Shown: piece after piece, positions 26,461 through 36,847 of the stretch
Numbering within the stretch: position 1 is the first letter of the stretch
Layout: each line of letters starts with the position of its first letter
NCBI GenBank assembly: GCA_013115135.1
Contig: JABANP010000090.1
Span: 1 to 64,000, forward strand
Source: Perkinsus olseni
Taxonomy: Eukaryota; Perkinsozoa; Perkinsida; Perkinsidae
Direction: 5' to 3'
Length of the DNA: 64,000 nucleotides
Program-made: the position numbers and the translations under genes
Notes under the pieces: model-generated
Databases searched by the model: none
Told to the model about the DNA's origin: nothing
The model's input: only the letters and a program-made list of their open reading frames with translations

Positions 26461-26799
26461 TCGGTTACCGTCGGTAACTTACCGAGGGATCAGTGACTTG
26501 TAGTCGATCTTGATCATCTCTGTCATAAGCAGTGAGGGCTTGTTGTGGTTGGGGTGGTACGCAGGGGAGAATATTCAGAGGTGGTTGAAGGGAATGTGAG
26601 ATAGGTGGGTCAAGGCTTTGACTTCTTGTAGTAGATGGTAAATCTCGGGGGAAAGTAGTAGTGGTAGTTACTGGTGCTAGACTCGTACTTCTGGTAGAGT
26701 GACGGACTATGGTGATTCTGGGCTTCTTGGGAAGATTGTCGGTTGGACTATCTTCTTGCCGTTTGCGGATGGGTTGAGCAGCTTTATTGGATGTCTTTT

Positions 26800-27549
26800 T
26801 GAAATAGACAACTCATGATATTTAGCCCAAACACCGTTGACCTTCAAGAGTAGATCAGATCTTGTACCAGCATCAGCGATGTTGTGCTTGCCTTCAATGT
26901 AGTGTAGAGGGGGATCATCACGTAGATGGTTGAAAGAGCCAGATACTTCTTCTGGATGCCGTCTTGCTTGTTACGAGAGGAGACTCTACCAGTTTCTAGT
27001 ACTGAGATAGCAGTAACGGGTAGTAATGGGTAATCTGATAGTAGAATCAGATTCAATCTCCACTAATCTGGTCAATGCTTGAAATGCTGAATACATTTCA
27101 AGTACATTAGCATGTAAGTAGGACTCGCTATGAGACTCATAGTATGAGTCAGTATAGTTTGATGTTGTAGAACAATCTTGTCATTTTGTAGACCGATGAA
27201 GGTTGATTGCTTGCATGATGCAAGCAATCAACTACTCTGCTTCATGCTTCATGGATGTAGTCGTCGTGGGATGACCGGTAGAGGTTTCTCGTTAACATAA
27301 GTTTGCCAGCTTCTGATGAGAATAGCGATTTCATCAGGTAGGGGGTCAGACCATTCCTTGTCCAAAGTATGCCTCGACGAACCAACTAAGCTGATAAGAC
27401 GATGCTTCACAGGTGGTACATGTAATGGTAGCACATCTGATGGTTCACTTACTATGACAGCAAGTAGACTTAATGCAGATGAGAATGTGAGATCATCTCA
27501 CTGAGATGTGACGAATCAATATGATGAGCTTGACACGACTTGACATCAT
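26800..27549 (-). pseudogene. Retrotransposon connection and RNase H region
   Basis: Two fragments are readable in different frames. The upstream one (27,480-27,249) contains KEWSDPLPDEI and LPVIPRRL, closely resembling the BEL/Pao pattern 'W DDPLPEE ... IPR' after RT. The downstream one (about 27,000-26,820) contains HYIEGKHNIADAGTR, the end of a retroviral-type RNase H. Stops between them show decay. The first 40 or so codons after the LINE junction (27,549 downwards) stay open and in phase with the RT segment on the other side of the LINE. Confidence 0.65.
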
Positions 27550-27689
27550 TATATTTAATGTGTGTGTAACTGTTTCTACGGACTTGTTATGCATCGGCAT
27601 GTTACAAGTCAGAAATAGGCGAAGAGAAAAAGAAAAAAAGTAGAATCAAATGCTACATAATAATACAGCCATCACTCTTCAACCCTCCT

Positions 27690-30480
27690 TCACTTCAGTC
27701 CGCTTAGAGCAATAAACCGTTGCAGCTTATATGCCCTATCCGTGGTCGTTAGGAAATATGACAGGTGTCTCAGGCCACCAACGTGTCCCAATACACGCCT
27801 CCGGATCACCTCATGCCTTCGACAATGCAGAACCCGATGTCTCGTATCATCCAGTACGCCACAAATCTCACACATACAAGATACACCCCGCTCTGACCGG
27901 CTCCTGTATAGGCCGGTATGCAACAATCCCAGTACAGTCCTCAGAATCAATCTCCCCCTCCTGTTTCTGAATGTTCTGCCCAGAACGAGCATGTTGTGTC
28001 TCGATCTTATGAAGTCTTTAGCCGTAGCGCCCTTGATATCAGCAACACTTGTCTGCCCACAGCTTCGGCTGCGCCTATATGCCTCATGCACCCACCTCCT
28101 AGAGAAGGACACCGGTATTTCGACCGTCTGCTTCGTACCCACCCTTGTCGCCGATTTTGCACAGCGATCAGCGAGTTCATTATAGAACGTGCCACGATGC
28201 GCCCGAATCCATGCCACCCTGGAGTTTGTAGTCCGTAGAAGGTCTCTAGTATCCCTCAATAGAGTCGTGTCGCGGTTGCCACACAGGGCCAGTAAGCAAG
28301 CTTTCGAGTCACATCGTTTGAGGCATTCGGCCCCCTGGCTCAGAGACCTGAGGGACTCCCTTATCGCTATTATTTCACACTGCTGTATATCGCAGTGATT
28401 CGGGACGCTAACCATCAGCGCCGAGGAGTCACATGTCCTCACTCCCGCTGCTCCTGCTCCACCGTACCCCAGAGGGGTTTCGGTAGTCTTCCTTGGATCC
28501 AGACTCCCGTCAGTATATATGATGCATCTCTTTTGATACTCGATCGGCAACTCTTCCGTTCTTTCTGCCCCGTCTCCCAGGAATATGAAGTCCTTCTCTA
28601 GGCCATAGCTATGCAACGTCCCGTTACTCTCGTAGGCCCCTTCTTGGGGAAGCTCACCAACCGCCTTCCTCCACCATGATTCTGGAAGCCCCGCATATTT
28701 GATTTCACGAAATGCTGGACAATGCAAACGTTTCACCACATATCTGGAAAGCAGCCGCTCATAAGTTGATACATAGTCACCAAGCAAGAGCTTGGGGACA
28801 TGTTTGTTGGCCGTCCTCGGCAGACCACAGATCACCTTATCAAGATAAGTGTCTACGCTATCCAAAGCGTTCTTCACTCCTTTTTGTACCAGAGTGTGAC
28901 CCCACGTTTCTACACCATAACCACAGATAGAAGCGATATGAATCATATGATTGCGTAAGGCTGCAACAGCCTTCTTCTTAAGCCTTCTGAACGTATCCCA
29001 CAGAGGAGTCGGGGTGCCCCTGATCAGCTCAATCTCATGCCTTCCTTTGGCCACTAGGGCCTTCAAATGTGGATTCCATGAACTCCCCATCCTGATGACA
29101 TAGCCGAGGTACTTTATCTCTTGTTTAATTGGTATCTCCAGCAGGTTCTCCTCTTCCAAATCTTCCGACAGAATTACACTCTTCCCTCTATTCATGGCCA
29201 GTCCATAGCCTCTTGTGTCCTCTAACTGATGTATCAGATTGCCCACTTTCTCGCGCAGCTCCTCTACAGTCGGTGCCGTCACCAGAAAAATCGTATCATC
29301 CGCGTAGCTGATCATGTCATATCCTCCTATAATCTCTCTACTTATCGATGCGTGAGCGATCCGGTAGAGAGCCGGAGACGCGACACCACCCTGAGGGGTC
29401 CCGTAGGAATAGTTCGTGAAACGAATCTCTTCCTCCTCATGGCCATTATCATAATAAATCTCACGACCGTATGAGTAGTCGCAAAGCAAGTTGACGACTG
29501 GAGCAGGGGCAATTTCCCCAACAGCCCGTCCCACGCGGTTGTGCTTAATCAGGTTAAATGCATTAGACATATCGATGGACACTCCGGCCATGAACATCTT
29601 TTTTCTTTCCTCCCTCTTTCAATCGAGCTTCTCAGAGATTCCACTGCTGTAGCAGTGCTACCCCCTTTCTTGTAGCCATGGGCGTTCTCCAAGTCCTTCT
29701 TCAATCTGCTGTTAGCCGGAACTTCCGCTTCGTATGCCTGTAGTAACTGAACCTCGAGACATTCCAGAGCCTTGCCCAGAGTTGAGCAGATACAAATGGG
29801 TCTGAACTGTTTGAAACCATCAGCGTTTGTTGAGCCACTCTTACCTATTAATACCATCTTAGCTACCTTGCCCAACCTGGGGTGATACCCCATGGTGATC
29901 ATGTTCACGAATACTTTCCGGATGCCTTCGGTCAGCTCTCTGTACGCGAAGGCGAAGTCAGAGTATTTTATTCCATCGCGTCCTGGGGAGGTATCCTTCC
30001 TACTCTGTAATCTCCGCAGGCATGACTCGACGAAAGAAGGCGAAACTTTTTCCAACACCGTTCGCGTCTCCGCCAGTGTGACCGGAACCCTGTATCCACC
30101 ATCATCCGGCTGTTCGGGTGTATAGTACTGGAAGCACTCCACGTCGGCAGCCTTTTTATATACCGGCGTCGTCTTTCGCCATTTCAGTATGGATTCATGC
30201 CCTCCATCGCTGGCCAAGATTTTACTCAGGTACTCCCTCTTGTACTTTCGGAGTAGTGAATGATACTCCCGTCGTTTTTTCTTGTAAGCTTCGCCGTCCC
30301 CATAATAACCCGTTCTGTGAGCCTTGCGTTGTAATCGTCGTAAGTCTCGTCGGCACCTGCCCTGGACAGGCTGTCCAGTTGGTGACCCCACCACGGGGCA
30401 GAGTCCGCTTTGACCGTGAGCACACGCGTTGACAGCAGTTGTCGCTTAGCTTCCGTAATGATACCACTCAATTTCGCCAT
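27690..30480 (-). pseudogene. LINE ORF2: reverse transcriptase and RNase H
   Basis: The N-terminal part (30,480 to about 29,600) has the RT fingers region, including TSPGRDGIKYSDF, FKQFRPICICSTLGKALE and KKGGSTATAVESL. The next frame (29,597-27,690, 635 residues) holds motif A (VSIDMSNAFNL), motif B (YGTPQGGVASPALY), the catalytic SYADDTIFLV and the thumb. It continues with an RNase H domain (IYTDGSLDP, a glutamate in CEIIAIRESL, an aspartate in KRCDSKACL) and a terminal Cys/His cluster (CMCEICGVLDDTRH). The frame changes at an A-run near 29,590. It would copy the element's RNA at the nicked target site. Confidence 0.85.
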
Positions 30481-31344
30481 CTCCTGGTCAATATCCTCGC
30501 ATCGCAGACTCTCCGGTTACCGGAGTCCGGTACCTCCATGCTCCATCTCTTTATCTCGTCCTTGACACGCGTCCTATATTCTTCACACCCTTTCGATGAC
30601 TGATGAAGGACTCTAACAATCTTGTGGTTACCTGAGTTCACCATAACCTGCATCGTGATGATGCGGTGGTCGAAGGGAATAACGTCAGACTGAGTGCACC
30701 AGCTATTGATCCGTAGGCCAGATGATATAGATAGATCTATTGAGCTTTCTTGTAGGCCGCCTTGGCCTATCCGGCAGAAAGTTCTTGCCCTTGGGTCGTT
30801 ATGGACCTCATAGCCATTAGATTGTAGCCAGTTGCTGATCACTGCACCTCTTCTCCGTGAATCGGCATGCACGGAATTCCGATTTGACCAGGCACCATCT
30901 TCCGCGTTGGCGTCGCAGCATATCAGAAACTTATGGTCCCCATACTCGTTAATTATCATATCCAAACAATCTAATGTAGTATATATCCTCATCCTGTGGG
31001 AAGTGCGCACAAATAAGTAGGTTCCCATAGGCTTCTACCGAAACTATATCCTTCTCAAGTCTAGTCTGCTGTACTACCGCGTCTTTCTTGATAGCTATAC
31101 ACGCTCGGTTCCCTACTTCACCGTATATATGATAGTAGCTAAGCCACTGTGCCGACCAGTGGAAGTTTCCTGGCTCACATATACATATGATGTCCGGCAT
31201 GCAGTGAGAGCCATCTCCCTCCGTAAATGCATCTAATAGTATCTGCCTACCAACAACCGCACGTCCAATATTACAGTATCCTACCGAAACATATCCTTCT
31301 GTAACCCTATTGACCATTAGGGTTATCATACGCCATTCTCTCAT
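30468..31344 (-). pseudogene. LINE ORF2: apurinic-type endonuclease domain
   Basis: Two overlapping frames together give an EEP endonuclease: ICICEPGNF, then LICCDANAEDGAW, SSIDLSISSG and the catalytic SDVIPFDHRI. These match the usual N-D-H blocks of target-nicking endonucleases in LINEs. The frame changes near 31,000, and again near 30,470 before the RT. The upstream end overlaps the tail of ORF1 in another frame, as is common in this element group. Confidence 0.8.
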
Positions 31345-31939
31345 TCTTCTCCATTATCCGAGCCTGTAGGTCCCGGATCTTCGGACATCTGAGGATGTCG
31401 AAAGTCCCGTGCCCCTGCACTCCGCAGTTCACACACCTAGACTTCGATCGATACGCCTCTCCTTCTTTGAGGCACTCTTGAGCCTTATGGCCCTCACAGC
31501 CACAAATCTTGCAGATAGGCGGCCTGTCGCACGTTCTAAAGTCGTGCTTGCGGTCAAGAGAACCACATTTGTAGCACTGGTTCACATAGGCACAGGGTTG
31601 TACCCTGACCCTGACACAGTCGAGGTAGATGAACTTGTTCTCGATGTCCTTCATAAGCTTAAAGGGTTCCTTTATATATACGTTCTCAGCAGTGATTCGA
31701 CTGACCCTGAGGTCCCCAGCCGCACATTTGAGTCCATTCATCTGTATCATATCATCAAGTAGTTTACTCCCCTCTTCGATACCATACCCATGTCTGCGTA
31801 TCTTAATCTCACACAGCCTGGGCTGATCGAATGATACACTCCAACCCTTGTCATCACTATGCTCGATGCTTTGCTTGACTTTGAGGCGCTCCTCGACTGT
31901 CTGGCACCCTATGCCTACGCGGGTGAGTATCATATCGTA

Positions 31940-32240
31940 CAGTGTCAACTGGTACAGGTCTCAGCTGGTGCGCAGCTAAAGTGGTACAAGAATAATCCGT
32001 ACAACCGACTTTCATCTTGTGACGTATGGTACAGTTGCAACTCGTACAGTGTCAACTGGTTCAGTTGCAACTCATTTTGTGTCTTATGGTGCAGTGTCAG
32101 TTCATCTTGTTGCAATCAGTACAGTGTCATTTCGTGCAGTGTTGAACCGTACAGTTGCTGCAGGTACAGTGTCGTTCAGTACGGTTGCTGCACTTGCAGT
32201 CTCGTTCAGTACAGTTGCAACCGATACAGTGTTGGTTAGT
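31940..32240. repeat. Subterminal 13-16-bp tandem repeat of the TIR element
   Basis: Degenerate units such as TACAGTGTCAACTGG, TACAGTTGCAACTCG and TACAGTGTCGTTCAG follow the left terminus for about 300 bases. The unit itself is the inner part of the terminal inverted repeat. Such arrays near the ends of DNA transposons can hold transposase-binding sites (family knowledge; not shown here). Confidence 0.75.
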
Positions 32241-32539
32241 AAATTCTACATGTACAATGCGAAGTTACTTCAGGGAAAATGACTAGACACGATGCGTCCA
32301 CATTTTCTTGAAATGCGGAATGAAAAATTATTCCCATCAGGCGGAGCGTTGCTGCCATCTACTGAGCTGTGCATTTCACTGGCGGAAACGAGAATTTCGG
32401 TGAGGCAAAGTGTTCGCGCGGACGGGGGGCCTGCTGGCAAGCGGTACTCTCAGGTTCAAATCGCGGATGGTCCAAAATTGGTTGTCCGATGTCGACGGTG
32501 GAGGCGGCAGGGGCAGTGGCGCGCGGGGAGCGCGCCGCC

Positions 32540-32587
32540 AATTTTTTAGTATATTTTGCGCCGCGGCGCAAAATATACTAAAAAATT
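32540..32587. repeat. Perfect 48-bp palindrome
   Basis: The 24 bases 32,540-32,563 (beginning AATTTTTTAGTATATTTTGC) are followed with no spacer by their exact reverse complement, 32,564-32,587, centred on CCGCGG. It lies within the TIR element, about 43 bases from its right end. Confidence 0.9.
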
Positions 32588-32843
32588 CAGAGTTTCTACG
32601 AGTTGCAACTGTACGATATGATCCTCACCGGCCTACGCCCCTCTGAGTTTGAAAGAGGGAAACTTTGAAGCCCTTGCCTTTAAGAACCTCCCCAACGGAC
32701 TCCACCTTCAGTTGGGGAGGCGGGGTATCCGTATGCATTCCCCTTGCTTCAGCATTCAGTTTCTGTTTCTGCCACTCATCCCATCTCCCATCCTTAACAA
32801 TGAGCACGAAGTCAGACTTCTTAGCAGGCGGCGCCTTTCCAGA

Positions 32844-32880
32844 TACCCCAGTATCAATACCTGGTATTGATACTGGGGTA
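32844..32880. repeat. 37-base palindrome in LINE ORF1
   Basis: Arms of 18 bases (TACCCCAGTATCAATACC and its exact complement) are separated by one T. The reading frame of ORF1 differs on the two sides, so it may be a small insertion or a footprint. Confidence 0.85.
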
Positions 32881-33130
32881 TTTGATTATCAAATGGTATT
32901 GAATACCATCGTCGGAGCCCCTTCTCCTCTTCGCATTCTTCTTGCCTACAACGCGCCAAGGGATCTGAGAGGCCGGTCCCCTCGGACTTCTCATAGATAA
33001 AGATTTGAAGGTATCCAAACTTTCAGTCGAGCTCGCGATGGAACTCGAATCTCCCCAGTTCCAACGTCGCCCCGCCGAGAAGACGTCAAGACCATGCTGT
33101 TGCCCTATCCTTCCGATGTCCTCCTCCAAG

Positions 33131-33646
33131 TCCAGACTGGGGAGAGCAGGTCTCTCACTTTCCTCCTTCCTGCGCCTCTCCTGCCCTAAGGGCAGGCTTC
33201 CCTTCTGGCAAGTTCTTCATCTTTCTTGATGATCTCTTGATGGGCCTTAGTAAGCTCGTTCTTCATATCTTCCTCCTCGCCACTTAGTCTCTGATTTCTG
33301 CTCATAGTTCAAACATGATGCTCAGCATGATGTGCCCAGTGCGAGCGCTCATTTTGTACTGAGCGATACTATTGTCCACCAGTTTCTTAACCACATGAAC
33401 GAGCTCCCAAGTATCCTGGACATTATAGGGCAGACTTGATAGCCCGCTCTTCTTGACTGTCTCCGGATTAGCCGCCATATATCGGCATGACTTCAAAATC
33501 TCTTCGGTGATCTGCTCATCAGTCAGATGTTTGATGTCCAGTGAGGTCTCTCTTCGGTCTCGGTGGTTGGCCAGCTTCCGACGACGATTCCGCGACGATT
33601 GGCGTTGAATTGATGGTCATGGAAAAAAAAGTTCAACTACCTTACC
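33131..33646. other. 5' end of the LINE, no ORF recognised
   Basis: This lies between the ORF1 region and the 5' junction of the LINE (minus strand). It is probably the 5' untranslated region or the N-terminal part of ORF1 in a broken frame. Short frames here do not resemble a known family. Confidence 0.4.
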
Positions 33647-33658
33647 TATATTTAATGT

Positions 33659-34956
33659 AGTTCTGATTGCTGAGAATGCCTAAAGTATGAATGAAATCAT
33701 GCTCTGGCAGCGGCTCCTCAGTAGGCGGTAGTGAGTAGTTAGTGAGTAGCTTATCAAAATCAGAACAGCTATTAAAGATGAGTATATCATCCATATGATG
33801 CGTTAATGGTGGTACATGATAGTCACCGGTAGAATCAATAACTGGGGTACTTAATATAGGGTCGTTCGATTTATTGGCTTTTTTTGGCTAAATAAGACAT
33901 TATCAACTCAAGGGTCAGAGGCGCTAAGGCCTAACCATACAACATGCGCCGAAATCTATAGGTTCGACCTTTATACATTATCATTGTCATAGAAGCAAGA
34001 TTGCAACCAATATGCACTCTCATAAATGCATCTTGTATATCTAATAGTTTACAAGATTCGCACAATTGTAGACGATTGAGGCATTGAGAGATTTTAGTTT
34101 GCGGATCAGCAATCTTATAAGCTGACATGAAACTTCTCAACATAGTATTAACATTTAGATAGGGAGCTACTTGTCGCCATCGTTTGCGACCTCGTACAGC
34201 ATAAATGTTACTAGCAAAGATATTGCGACTATCATTGTCGACAATTTCCATCATATTGTTATCAATGAAGCCGTCCAACTTCTGCTGTACTTGTTGTTTC
34301 CCTTCGTCAGTAGTCATCTTCATCCGCCAATGAAGTTCCGGTACACGTCGAAACTGCTGCTGGAAGGCCAAAGATGTAGCTTGGTTGCTGAGATCAATAT
34401 GAAACCATTTAGGAGAGGTATCACCGTCATCATCCTTCTTGCGAACTGTTATCTCCAACCACGGAGATGTCATAACAGTATCAACGGCTACATGACCAGA
34501 AGGTGGTGGTGGATATTCGATAAGACCATTGAGTTTACCAGAGGAGTCGATGTCATTAACCTTTGTAGTAGAGTGTGAAGTGTAGCTGTGATTGTCACCA
34601 TAGGTGAAGAATGAGTTGATGGGATGTTGTAAATCATCAGCAAAGCCCAAGAGATTTAATGTAGACCCAATGATTGGGTCCCAATCATAATGATAAAATC
34701 CATACCAATGAGCATATCTGCATCGGCAATCGTTGGGATAATGAACGGGTTGATAGATAGATAGATAGTATTCACATCCTTCAATATCAGATATGGGTAA
34801 CTGAGCTGATAACTTGTGATGTGGGGATATCTCGTCTCCTTCGCTTATAGTTTGGAAGGAAGCATAGTGATTAATAATAATGACATCAGGGAGCTCTTTG
34901 AGTAGAGTATTGACAAACTCCTTATTGATGAGGGTATCGGTGCAACCGGTATCCAA
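33659..34956 (-). pseudogene. Retrotransposon protease and reverse transcriptase (5' part of pol)
   Basis: The frame opens with an aspartic protease active site, MDTGCTDTLINKEF. About 190 residues later comes the RT: SCKLLDIQDAFMRVHI (motif A), the YKGRTYRFRRMLYG block, and HMDDILIFNS (catalytic box, near 33,790). A TAG follows RRMLYG at about 33,930 and the frame then shifts. The last readable segment (LGILSNQNYIKY) runs into the LINE junction at 33,658 and continues in the same frame at 27,549. The RT is closest in style to BEL/Pao-like elements of protists (inference). Confidence 0.75.
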
Positions 34957-35038
34957 GATAATTTTCCATGAAGGGAATCTGGGACAGAGTAAACGAAGTC
35001 TTTGACCATCATGTGGGTTTTGGTGGATAGCTGAGACT

Positions 35039-36015
35039 TCAGGTGATGAATGAACTTATAGTATTGGTAGTCTTGACACAGCGTTGTGATGTACCCTTTG
35101 GTTTGTCAGCAGGTGATTTCGATGTAATATCAGGGGTGGCGTTCTGCTGGAGGTCGTCCTCCCGTTTAATGTGTTTGTAGTAGCATGAATCACCAAATGG
35201 ACAGGAACGATTCTGATAATAACGGAAACATATCCCTCTGCTTATGATCTTCTTGCAAGTATCAGGTGAGACTACAACTCTTTTAGATTGTGATGTACGA
35301 GTCGGTGCAGTAGTAGTTTGAGCTGAGTCTCGTTGTTCTTGCCGATTTGGAGTAGGAGATAAATATTGTGATGGGTTATCCTGCTCGTTCAAGAACATAT
35401 CCAAATGCTGGGCCATAGTAATAGGGTCTTGGATATGTGGATAGGTAGTTTTAGCAACAACTTTGAGCTTGTCATGGAGAGCATTAAGTAAGATCGAAGC
35501 TGAGCATTGGTATACACCAGTCCACAGGTACTTGCTTGAGAAGCGATAGATTGGAATCGTTGTAAGACTGAGAAGACAGTTTCTTGAGGTTGTTGGTGAA
35601 TTGCTGCCATACGTCTATCCAAAACATCATGCCCATCAGAACGTTTGTAATAGTGCTTGACATGCTCTAGTAGATACTTTATCATAACTTCATAATCGTG
35701 CATCCATTCCCCATCTTGACATAGTAATCTCACTGCAGCAGAAATGTTGGCCCTTGGTGTGTATTCAAATGCATCCAAGATATGTCTCCATGAAGCCTTA
35801 GGCTCGAGTTCTTGTTGTAATGACTCGGCCAGTAGTTGTTCCGTAAAGTATGAAATAGATCTCTCATAATCCAAGCCGATATATTTCTTGTTATCGGGGA
35901 TGGGAATCTTTGCTATAGCTGGGAGTGTAGAAGGAGCTTGATAAGTGGATGCATGTAAAGATGCGACTTCCTGTTGGCTAGTGGTCGGTGAAATAAGGCG
36001 ATCAGCCTTCACCAT
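35039..36015 (-). pseudogene. Retrotransposon gag with CCCH zinc finger
   Basis: Two frames overlap near 35,400. The upstream part (36,015-35,389) is a capsid-like helical region with ISYFTEQLLAESLQQE and YEVMIKYLLEHVKHYY. The downstream part (35,416-35,039) carries a zinc finger C-x8-C-x5-C-x3-H (CFRYYQ...CPFGDSCYYKH). That spacing is the CCCH type rather than the usual CCHC knuckle of gag proteins. It would package element RNA. It lies directly upstream of the protease, as expected for gag. Confidence 0.65.
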
Positions 36016-36235
36016 ATCCTTAAGGGCTGAAAGACGTGCCCTCAGGAATCCTGAGTCAGGATGATTGTTGTTAACAGATCTTTGTCCTTTGTGACATCTT
36101 GGACAACTTGATCTGGAATCTCAGCTAGTAAATGAGGTTCGGTATCAATAGGTAACCCAAATGAGGGCCTTGATATCAGATGCCGAAGGGTTCAGAACCC
36201 TGGGTTCTCCACCATGTTCAACACAACATAAGGTG

Positions 36236-36835
36236 TCGGAAGGATCCTAGTTCTTCCCCTTGGGTATGCGTGCACTAGCACGCAGTCTGCGTGCTAGTGA
36301 CGCAGACGCACACCTTCCCTCGGTAGACAGCGGGACCAGGATCTGTAGTATCACCGAGTACTGATACCTTTTCGATTTCAACTGAAGAAGTTTAGCTCAA
36401 CGCGAGCTTCACGAAGTATCACATGTTGCTACTCATTACTGTTCACCCGAAGAATCAGTCTGGAATTTTATGACACTCTCGATTCAAGAGAATATGTGCG
36501 CGCCACACGCGGATCACACGGGGTCAAGCGACCAGCGTGACGTCGGTGGGGTGATCGACTGTCCTAACATGTATCTGCAGCAGCACCTCAGTCAGCAGGC
36601 AGTCCTGGTTGAATGTTTGGTTGTAAATAAGCCATAAACCTCCCAGGGATTTCGCCTTTGCTTTTCTACTCGTTATTGAGCGGGTGGAGTTGAGAGCGAC
36701 TGCCCTGAGAATATCCACGGTAGTTGGGCATGGTGCCACTGTCCCGGTGACACCACTGGGCAGGCGCCACTGTCCCGGTGACACCAGTGGGCAGGCGCCC
36801 CTGAAAAGGTTCCCACCAAGGTGCAACAAGTAATT
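36236..36835. other. No supported gene
   Basis: This is the flank of the LTR element, possibly holding part of its 5' LTR. Palindromic bases around GCACTAGCACGC and GCGTGCTAGTGACGC (36,270-36,310) are visible. At 36,735-36,800 a 38-base unit, CACTGTCCCGGTGACACCA with spacing, is present twice. Confidence 0.4.
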
Positions 36836-36847
36836 GTCTTTTTCATT

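Larger units (their letters stand above)
31921..32630. mobile_element. 710-bp non-autonomous TIR element (MITE-like)
   Basis: The ends are inverted copies: left GGGTGAGTATCATATCGTAC and right, reverse-complemented, CGGTGAGGATCATATCGTAC. The match extends to about 30 bases with four mismatches. Both sides carry the 8-bp sequence GCCTACGC (31,913-31,920 and 32,631-32,638), a target duplication. Inside are a GTACAGTGTCAAC tandem array, a tRNA B-box-like motif near 32,452 and a perfect 48-base palindrome. No transposase is encoded. An 8-bp duplication is typical of hAT-like and a few other DNA transposon groups; the family is not assigned. Confidence 0.82.
31307..33129 (-). pseudogene. LINE ORF1 (gag-like, CCHC knuckles), interrupted by a TIR element
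   Basis: The N-terminal half (33,129 to about 32,639) contains a basic region (KKNAKRRRGS), then KKSDFVLIVKDGRWDEWQKQ and SLFQTQRGVG. The C-terminal half (31,912-31,307) begins GIGCQTVEERLKVKQ and ends with three CCHC-type knuckles: CYKCGSLDRKHDFRTC, CKICGCEGHKAQEC and CVNCGVQGH. The two halves are separated by 31,921-32,630. Removing that insert with one 8-bp duplication joins QTQRGVG to IGCQTVEE in one frame. A second disturbance is a 37-base palindrome at 32,844-32,880, where the frame also changes. ORF1 binds element RNA (family knowledge). Confidence 0.8.
27562..33646 (-). mobile_element. Non-LTR retrotransposon (LINE) with RNase H, inserted in the LTR element
   Basis: The insert is 6,085 bases and is flanked by a 12-bp duplication TATATTTAATGT at 27,550-27,561 and 33,647-33,658. 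On the minus strand it encodes ORF1 with CCHC knuckles (about 33,129-31,307, itself interrupted), then an apurinic-type endonuclease, RT and RNase H. This order, with the RNase H after the RT, fits the I/Jockey-like group (family knowledge). Frame changes near 31,000, 30,470, 30,380 and 29,590 make it inactive. The 3' end has no long poly-A but ends in an ACACACAC-like tail. Confidence 0.88.
25200..36235 (-). mobile_element. BEL/Pao-like LTR retrotransposon, split by a LINE
   Basis: Read on the minus strand the order is gag (36,015 to about 35,040), aspartic protease and RT (34,956 to about 33,659), then after the LINE insertion the connection/RNase H part (27,549 to about 26,800) and integrase (about 26,460-25,480). 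A purine-rich tract (GGGGGAGGGATGTGCA, minus strand) ends at 25,322 and is followed by TGT TGTGTTGAAC, a likely 3' LTR start. The same TGTTGTGTTGAAC occurs on the minus strand near 36,216-36,230, beside a putative primer-binding region TGGTGGAGAACC. I could not align two full LTRs, so the outer limits are uncertain. Stops and frame changes show that the copy is dead. Confidence 0.75.

Noticed and set aside
32019..32282. Thr/Val/Ser-rich 87-residue plus-strand frame
   Set aside because: It translates the subterminal tandem repeat of the TIR element; periodic and without start support.
25200..36400. Complete pair of LTRs for the outer retrotransposon
   Set aside because: A 13-base match (TGTTGTGTTGAAC) exists at both ends, but I could not extend it into long matching LTRs by eye.
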